Shown here one piece after another: positions 7,456 through 12,359 of a stretch of DNA of 12,359 bases (its first letter is position 1; each line of letters opens with the position of its first letter). This DNA is from Gemmatimonadota bacterium (GTDB taxonomy: Bacteria; Gemmatimonadota; Gemmatimonadetes; Longimicrobiales; UBA6960), in NCBI GenBank assembly GCA_022564535.1, contig JADFLD010000020.1, positions 1-12,359 on the forward strand, written 5' to 3'. The notes beneath the pieces are model-generated. The model ran no database searches. It had not been told where the DNA came from and saw only the letters and a program-made list of their open reading frames with translations. A program made the position numbers and the translations under genes.

Positions 7456-7574
7456 ACTCATCTCTCGGCGCGCGATCACTCGCGTACCGCAGGAGTTGGC
7501 ACCTTGAAGCGTAGCTACGCGCGACAGGTTGCCCCGGCGTCAAAGGGCCTATCCCTCAGCCGGTCTCGATGAGT
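7456..7574 (-). promoter_or_regulatory. SAM-I riboswitch (S-box leader)
   Basis: Read on the minus strand, this 119-nt stretch shows the S-box hallmarks in order. P1 is ACTCATC (7574-7568) paired perfectly with GATGAGT (7462-7456). Then come GCTGAGGGATAGGCCC, GACGCCGGGGCAACC, a P3 helix with the palindrome GCGTAGCTACGC and closing ACCT/AGGT, the conserved AGGTGCCAACTCCTGC, a P4 hairpin CGCGA-gtga-TCGCG, and the closing CGAGAGATGAG. It binds S-adenosylmethionine in the leader of the metX-metB-aspartokinase operon and should lower its expression when SAM is high. The aptamer ends 87 nt before the metX start, leaving room for an expression platform. Confidence 0.95.
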
Positions 7575-7590
7575 TGTTACTGCGGCGCGA

Positions 7591-7619
7591 ACGCTACCGC
7601 GCGCAGGCAAAATGGTCAA
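7591..7619 (-). promoter_or_regulatory. Probable sigma70-type promoter of the methionine operon
   Basis: On the minus strand TTGACC (7619-7614, 5 of 6 to the -35 consensus) is followed after exactly 17 nt by TAGCGT (7596-7591, a weak -10 with the conserved T, A and final T). Transcription would then start about 10-15 nt before the P1 stem of the SAM riboswitch, as expected for an S-box leader. Confidence 0.6.
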
Positions 7620-7625
7620 CTGCGA

Positions 7626-7650
7626 GACGCGCCGTGCGACATGGCGCGTC
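7626..7650. repeat. Inverted repeat between the metX promoter and the protease gene
   Basis: GACGCGCC (7626-7633) and GGCGCGTC (7643-7650) are perfect reverse complements around a 9-nt centre. It lies just outside the -35 of the metX promoter and 80 nt before the protease start, so it could be an operator for either gene or a transcript hairpin. No T-tract follows. The rest of the 7651-7729 leader shows only weak promoter-like hexamers. Confidence 0.55.
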
Positions 7651-7729
7651 GATCTCAGTATCGTCACGCGCGCTCCGATTCTACATTTTCCCGGAAGGCG
7701 TACCGGACCCCGACTCGAGAGCGAACGTC

Positions 7730-10201
7730 ATGCAGCGGAACTCACGGAAGGCGGGCTCGATCGCCTTAACGGCTCTGTTCTTCACCGCGTGCGGTGGCTC
7801 CTCCACCCTGCCCGACCGGCCGTCCCCCCCGGACCCCGATGCGGAGGAACGAAGCTACTCCGACATCGTCGGCGAAAACGCGATATCGGACGACGGCCTC
7901 TTCCTGGTCCACTAGGTCGATGATGACTACTACTTCGAGATTCCGGACTCTCTCCTCGACCGGGACCTGCTCCTCATCAGTCGCATCGCGGGGGTGCAGA
8001 CGGGCATGGGCGGATTCCTTCCGGCTGGAGCCGCCGTGAATCGCCAAATGGTGCGCTTCGAGCGGCGTGACGACCGGATTCTGCTTCGAAAGTACTCGGC
8101 GGAAGCCGTCGCCGACGACTCGCTGGCGATCGCTCAATCTGTGAAGTCCAACCATTTCGCTCCGATTCTGGCCGCGTTCGAAATCGAATCCCGAGGACCT
8201 TCCGACGACACTTCGCTCATCGACGTCACTGACTTCTTCGAGGGCGACACGCCCGCCATCTCGGGGTTGCGACCCGCCCAACGCAGCGAGTACCAGGTGC
8301 GTCGACTCGACCCTGCGCGGAGCTTCATCGGGCGGATCCGGAGTTATCCGCTCAACATCAACGTGCGCCACACGCTCACGTTCGACGCGGGAGAGCACCC
8401 GTCCGACAAGCAGGCGAACACGATCTCCATGGAGATGAATCAGTCGCTCGTCCTCCTGCCGAAAGAGCCCATGCGGCCACGCCACGCGGACGCGCGGGTC
8501 GGCTACTTCAGCATCAATCGGGTCAATTACGGGCTGGACGAACAGATGGCCGCGACCGAGACGTTCATTCGTCGGTGGCGGATGGAGCCCTCCGACCCCG
8601 AAGCGTACGCGAGGGGAGAGCTCGTCGATCCGGTGCGGCCGATCACCTGGTATATCGACCCGGCGACGCCGGAGCGTTGGCGGGACGCGGTGAAGCGTGG
8701 AGTCGAAAACTGGAACTCGGCGTTCGAAGCCGCGGGATTCAGCAACGCGGTGCGTGCCTTGGACCCGCCGTCGCCCGAGGAGGATCCTGATTGGGATCCT
8801 GAGGACGTTCGCTACTCGGTGGTTCGCTGGTCGGCGAGCACGACCCGAAACGCGCAGGGACCGAGCACGTCGGACCCGCGCAGTGGCGAGATCATCGAGA
8901 GCGACATCGTTTGGTATCACAACCACATGCGCTCGTACCGCAACTGGATGATGGTGCAGACCGGCGCGGCCAACCCCGCCGCACGAACACTTCCGATCTC
9001 GGACGAGCTCATGGCCGAGGCGATGGAACAGGTCATTACGCACGAAATCGGGCACGCGATCGGACTCCCTCACAACATGGTCGCAAGCTCGTCGTACCCC
9101 GTGGACTCGCTGCGCGCGAAGAGCTTCACGAGTCGCATGGGGGTCGCGCCGACGATCATGGACTACGCGCGGCAGAACTATATCGCGCAGCCGGGAGACG
9201 GGCTCGATCCCGAGGACTTCCTCCGGCGCATCGGCCCTTACGACCTCTACGCCGTGAACTGGGGATACCGGGTCATAACGGACGCGGCCACCCCGCGGGA
9301 CGAGTTCACCACCCTCGACCGGTGGATCGTCGAGCGCGCAGACGACCGGATGTACAAGTACCTCCCACAGGGCGCCCTGGGTCTGAGCGACCCCCGAGCG
9401 CAGACGGAGGACATGGGTGACGATCCCGTCCGCGCGAGCGACTACGGAATGGCGAACCTTCGACGAATTGTCCCCAGCCTCGTCGACTGGACGACGAAGC
9501 CTGGTGAAGACTACGCCGACCTGCGCGAGATCTACGGTGAAGCGTTGTCCCAATGGAACCGCTATGTGGGCCACGTCCTCACGGTGGTCGGTGGAGCATA
9601 CGTCGACCTGAAGACTTCAGACCAATCCGGCGCGGTCTACGAGGCCGTGCCACGAGATCGGCAGAGGGAGGCGATGGCCTGGATCGCGCGGGAGGTCTTC
9701 GAGGCACCCACCTGGCTCAACGAGCCCGACATCTTGGATCGCATCGGCCCGACAGTGGGCGGGCTCCGGGCGCTGCAAGCCAGGCAGGCCAGAATTCTGA
9801 ACCGGCTCCTGGACCCACGGCGGATGGATATCCTCAGCGAGATGGAGGCGACACAGCCCGATCGCGCGTATCCCCTCATCGAATTCCTAGACGACGTGCG
9901 GGAGGCCGTTTGGGGCGAACTCGGCAGCGCGTCCGCGGTCAACGGATATCGACGCGCGCTCCAGCGGGCATACGTGGAGCGGATGGAATACCTCATGGAC
10001 GAGCAGCCCGAAGGCGGCTTCCAGGGCCCCGCCCCGGACCTGTCCCGATCCGACACGAGGCCACTCATCCGAGCGCAGCTCGTCGAGCTACGCGACGACA
10101 TCGGGGGCGCGGAGCGCAGGATTCGCCACCGGGTTAGCGAGGCCCACCTTGCCGACCTGCTCGTCCGAATCGACGCGATTCTAGCGGTCCAGGAGGGGTG
10201 A
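7730..10201 (+). CDS. Zinc-dependent metalloprotease lipoprotein (DUF5118/DUF5117/DUF4953 type), interrupted by an in-frame TAG
   Basis: Read through one internal stop, this frame encodes 823 residues, the usual size for this family of large secreted metzincin-like proteases. It starts at ATG 7730 with a weak GAGAG 8 nt upstream. Residues 1-20 form a lipoprotein signal peptide ending FFTAC, with C21 as the lipidation site, so the product should be anchored in the outer envelope. The short DUF5118-like part (GLFLVH...DDDYYFEIPDSLL) is followed by a DUF5117-like region and a zinc peptidase domain with HEIGHAIGLPH (438-448; three His ligands, E439 catalytic) and a Met-turn methionine M477 in PTIMDYARQ. 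Codon 62 is TAG (7913-7915). The frame stays open on both sides and homology-like sequence runs straight across it. The next possible start, GTG at 7994, would lose the signal peptide and the DUF5118 part. The gene is divergent from metX. Substrate unknown; the motifs indicate peptide hydrolysis. Confidence 0.85.
7913..7915 (+). other. In-frame amber codon within the metalloprotease gene
   Basis: TAG is codon 62, between GLFLVH and VDDDYYFEIPDSLL. In the family this spot lies inside a conserved strand pair and, as I recall it, usually carries Gln, Lys or Arg; CAG to TAG is a single transition. No frameshift accompanies it, and about 760 well-conserved codons follow. Confidence 0.9.
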
Positions 10202-10217
10202 GGCCAAGAGGGCGCGT

Positions 10218-11411
10218 CTAGGCGCTCGTCATGATGAAGAGCGGCTTGTTGGCGAACGTCGTATAGAGCGGCCGCATTCGGTCAACGCTGTAGAACTGAT
10301 CGAGATCCACGGCCTTCTTCTCACCCACCACGGCCTCGATCGGTACGGAGTCGTACACGCCGTTTCGCACGGCTACCAGCAACCCGCTTTTCCCTTCCTC
10401 CACCAGATCCAGAGCGAGGTTGCCGAACGCCATCGGCACGATCGAGTCCAGTGCGTCGGGGTCTCCCGACCGGACGAGGTAGCCGAGTCGCTGACTCGTC
10501 GTGTGGACTTCCCTGCCGTTGTTGTACTTCGACGACAATTCCCCAACCGCGGCCGCGACACGGTCGCCGATACCCCCGAGCTTCTTGTGGCCGTATGGGT
10601 CCGCTTCGGAATCGGAGAACGTCATCTCGTCGTGCCCGGTCATGGTCGCCCCCTCGGAGACGAGCACGACGGAGTAGTGACTCGGGTTGAGGCTCCGGTC
10701 TGAGACGAGGAGCTCCGTAAGGCGCTCGACATCGAAGGGGCTCTCTGGGATCACGCACCGGTCGGAGGCCCCAGCCATCGCCGGAACCAGCGCGGTGTAG
10801 CCCGCGTACCGTCCAAACACCTCGATGACCAGAATCCGCTCGTGTGAGCCGGCCGACGTTCGCAAGCGGTGGGTCAGCTCGATTGTCCGCGTCACGCACG
10901 TGCTGAACCCGATGCAGTAGTCCGTGCCCGGCACGTCATTGTCCATCGTCTTGGGAATCGCGATGACGTTGGCACCGTCCACGTGCAGCCGATGGGCGTA
11001 CGAAAGCGTATCATCGCCTCCGATCGCGATCAGAGTGTCGATACCCAAGAATTCGATATTCCGGAGGATCTCAGGCGTGATATCGTTGGTCTCTTCCCTA
11101 TACCGATCCTGGAGATGTGCCGGAATGAAGGCCCGGGCCAGATGGCTGGGCCGGACGCGGGAGGAATGCAGAAACGTGCCACCCGAGCGTCCCACCTTGC
11201 GCACGACCTCAGGCGTCAGCTCTATCACCGCCGCAGAGTTGTCGGCCTCGGCATCCGGAACGACGTCGACGAGTCCGCCCCACCCGCGTCGGATTCCGAG
11301 AACGCGGTAGCCGTCGCGATGCGCACGAATCGTGACCGCGCGGATCGCCGGGTTCAGGCCGGGGACGTCCCCGCCGCCGGTGAGGATCGCGATGGTGCCC
11401 TTCGTCCTCAC
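10218..11411 (-). CDS. 6-phosphofructokinase, probably pyrophosphate-dependent
   Basis: Encodes 397 residues of the PfkA family, which phosphorylates fructose 6-phosphate to fructose 1,6-bisphosphate in glycolysis. The phosphate-donor loop is ILTGGGDVPGLNPAIR (residues 9-24), followed by AIGGDDTLS with D133 and D134, then IPKTMDNDVPGTDYCIGF with K154 and the catalytic TMDND segment. In E. coli the ATP enzyme has glycines at positions 104 and 124. Asp and Lys at those places (here D134 and K154) mark pyrophosphate-dependent enzymes, which are reversible. Length exceeds the 320-residue E. coli enzyme, as in the longer group that includes PPi enzymes. GTG 11411 is preferred because it overlaps the upstream TGA by 4 nt (GTGA) and has a GGGGG 4 nt before it; ATG 11435 would add 8 residues without a ribosome site. 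It follows the metallo-hydrolase gene in an operon and converges on the protease gene, with 16 nt between stops. The stop is TAG. Confidence 0.9.
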   Translation of the reverse strand: MRTKGTIAILTGGGDVPGLNPAIRAVTIRAHRDGYRVLGIRRGWGGLVDVVPDAEADNSAAVIELTPEVVRKVGRSGGTFLHSSRVRPSHLARAFIPAHLQDRYREETNDITPEILRNIEFLGIDTLIAIGGDDTLSYAHRLHVDGANVIAIPKTMDNDVPGTDYCIGFSTCVTRTIELTHRLRTSAGSHERILVIEVFGRYAGYTALVPAMAGASDRCVIPESPFDVERLTELLVSDRSLNPSHYSVVLVSEGATMTGHDEMTFSDSEADPYGHKKLGGIGDRVAAAVGELSSKYNNGREVHTTSQRLGYLVRSGDPDALDSIVPMAFGNLALDLVEEGKSGLLVAVRNGVYDSVPIEAVVGEKKAVDLDQFYSVDRMRPLYTTFANKPLFIMTSA

Positions 11412-12359
11412 GGCACCCCCAACTCCCTCATCCACGCGCCGAGGGCCGTGGCGAAGTAGCTGTCGCTGAATGAGGTCCAGCCAAGGGCCATGGGGGGAAG
11501 CCGGTACTGCGCGGCTGCTTGCTCGGGGGTGATCCCCCGCTCTATGGCACGACGCGCCTTCGCCTCGACGTCGTCGAGAAGGCCGACGTAGCGGTCGATC
11601 GCCGCGGCGTCCGCCAGCGGGCCATGGCCGGGCACATACGTCGAGTGGTTACCCGCGCGAATAAGGCGCACGGCCTGCGTAAGACGGGAGGGTATCGCAT
11701 CGACGTAGTTCGGAAACATCTGGTTCCAAACGAGGTCTCCGCAGAAGACGATGGACGGGTCGGAGATCTCGACGGTCACGTCGGACGCGGTATGGCCACG
11801 TCGAGGAACCACGGTGATCGATCGATCACCCAGGTCGATCTCGGTCGGGCGAATCGTGTCGAGCTCCCGCACACGGTCGAGAATCGCGGACGGGACGTTC
11901 TCGTTCCGCGCGAGAACCAGATCCCGAGTCACCGGCGTGGCGAGGATCTCCGGATCACTCAGCGCCGTGGCGCCCCTCAATCCCCCCGTGTGGTCGCGAT
12001 GGAAGTGGGTCAGAACCACATGTGTCGGGGCGCGACCCGCGAGGCGCATCGCCTGCTCCGCCATCCAGCGTGCGCCCGCGTCCGATCCGAAGGCCTCCAC
12101 GACGACAACACCGTCGCGGCCGGTTTGCGCCGTGAGTTGGTACTCGCGCCGCTGAATCCGCGGTGTACTCAGATCAGCCAGTCGACCAAGCCGCTCTTCG
12201 GCGTACGCACCCTTCAGTCGGACGATCGCGCCCGCCACGGGAAGCAGCGTTCGAGAATCCAGCACCTCTACCCGCACCCCTGAGCCCAGGTCCAACAGGT
12301 ATCCTTGGTGGACGGAGGTGATGTCGATCTGGTTTCTTTCCAGACTGGCCTGCCATTGG
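11408..12359 (-). CDS. Metallo-beta-lactamase fold hydrolase (5' end outside window)
   Basis: At least 316 residues; the frame is open to the window edge, so the start is missing. The zinc-binding motifs of the fold are complete: THFHRDHTGG (HxHxDH, near 12010-11985), a third-site histidine in RRGHTASD, an aspartate in FCGDLVWNQ, and a last histidine in VPGHGP. The strand GRDGVVVVEAFGSDAGARWM before the first motif is the usual start of the fold. About 75 residues lie ahead of it, including VRVEVLDSRTLLPVAGAIVR, which looks like a carboxypeptidase-regulatory-like beta domain. A TTG at 12295 is not a convincing start, because coding-like sequence (LERNQIDITSVHQGYLL) continues upstream. Members of this group include lactonases, thioesterases and beta-lactamases; the substrate cannot be read. 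It precedes phosphofructokinase with a 4-nt overlap, so the two are cotranscribed. Confidence 0.83.
   Translation of the reverse strand, partial: QWQASLERNQIDITSVHQGYLLDLGSGVRVEVLDSRTLLPVAGAIVRLKGAYAEERLGRLADLSTPRIQRREYQLTAQTGRDGVVVVEAFGSDAGARWMAEQAMRLAGRAPTHVVLTHFHRDHTGGLRGATALSDPEILATPVTRDLVLARNENVPSAILDRVRELDTIRPTEIDLGDRSITVVPRRGHTASDVTVEISDPSIVFCGDLVWNQMFPNYVDAIPSRLTQAVRLIRAGNHSTYVPGHGPLADAAAIDRYVGLLDDVEAKARRAIERGITPEQAAAQYRLPPMALGWTSFSDSYFATALGAWMRELGVP

Noticed and set aside
7529..7729. In-frame upstream extension of the protease ORF to 7529
   Set aside because: It runs antisense through the SAM riboswitch and metX promoter, has Arg/Ser-rich shadow-like composition, and the lipoprotein signal peptide clearly begins at ATG 7730.
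7913..7915. Genome-wide reassignment of TAG to an amino acid
   Set aside because: TAG terminates the phosphofructokinase (10218-10220) and glycosyltransferase (586-588) genes at normal protein lengths.
8781..8805. Direct repeat GGATCCTGA within the protease gene
   Set aside because: A 9-nt duplication encoding an acidic EDPDWDPED stretch; explained by local codon similarity and in frame.
11519..12283. Long plus-strand ORF opposite the metallo-hydrolase gene
   Set aside because: High-GC shadow ORF with Arg-rich composition; the minus strand carries the complete zinc-binding motif set.

Overview
The window is about 12.4 kb of high-GC bacterial DNA, densely packed, with short intergenic gaps and many 4-nt (ATGA/GTGA) start/stop overlaps. 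No rRNA, tRNA, CRISPR or mobile element is visible. The gene content is a large DUF5117/DUF4953-type zinc metalloprotease lipoprotein, a MetX-MetB methionine operon under a SAM-I riboswitch, and a pyrophosphate-type phosphofructokinase. This would suit an uncultured Gemmatimonadota-like or similar high-GC Gram-negative lineage, but the taxonomic guess is weak.

Layout, left to right. (1) 69-575 (+): a small beta-rich hypothetical ORF with only a TTG start and a perfect 12-bp inverted repeat inside it, possibly the tail of a decayed gene. (2) 586-2480 (-): a translationally coupled pair, a creatininase-family amidohydrolase followed by a GT-B glycosyltransferase-like protein resembling the N-terminal half of plant L-arabinokinase. 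(3) 2481-2735: divergent intergenic region with an inverted repeat. (4) 2736-4346 (+): a fatty-acyl-CoA ligase with all adenylation motifs. (5) 4383-7368 (-): the operon metX-metB-aspartokinase, with overlapping genes and strong Shine-Dalgarno sequences. It is preceded by a sigma70-like promoter, a SAM-I riboswitch (7456-7574) and a hairpin that buries the metX ribosome binding site. (6) 7730-10201 (+): a zinc metalloprotease lipoprotein gene interrupted by one in-frame TAG at codon 62 but otherwise intact. (7) 10218-12359 (-): a metallo-beta-lactamase-fold hydrolase, incomplete at the window edge, overlapping a phosphofructokinase with pyrophosphate-type active-site residues.

How the parts work together. 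The methionine operon is the clearest system. Aspartokinase feeds the aspartate pathway, MetX acylates homoserine and MetB condenses the acyl-homoserine with cysteine to cystathionine. The kinase has no ACT domain, so it is probably not allosterically inhibited by lysine or threonine. The SAM riboswitch upstream, apparently acting on translation, is the obvious control point. The most unusual single feature is the amber codon in the protease. TAG is also the ordinary stop of two neighbouring genes, so genome-wide reassignment is unlikely; a recent nonsense mutation, a sequencing error or local readthrough are the options.
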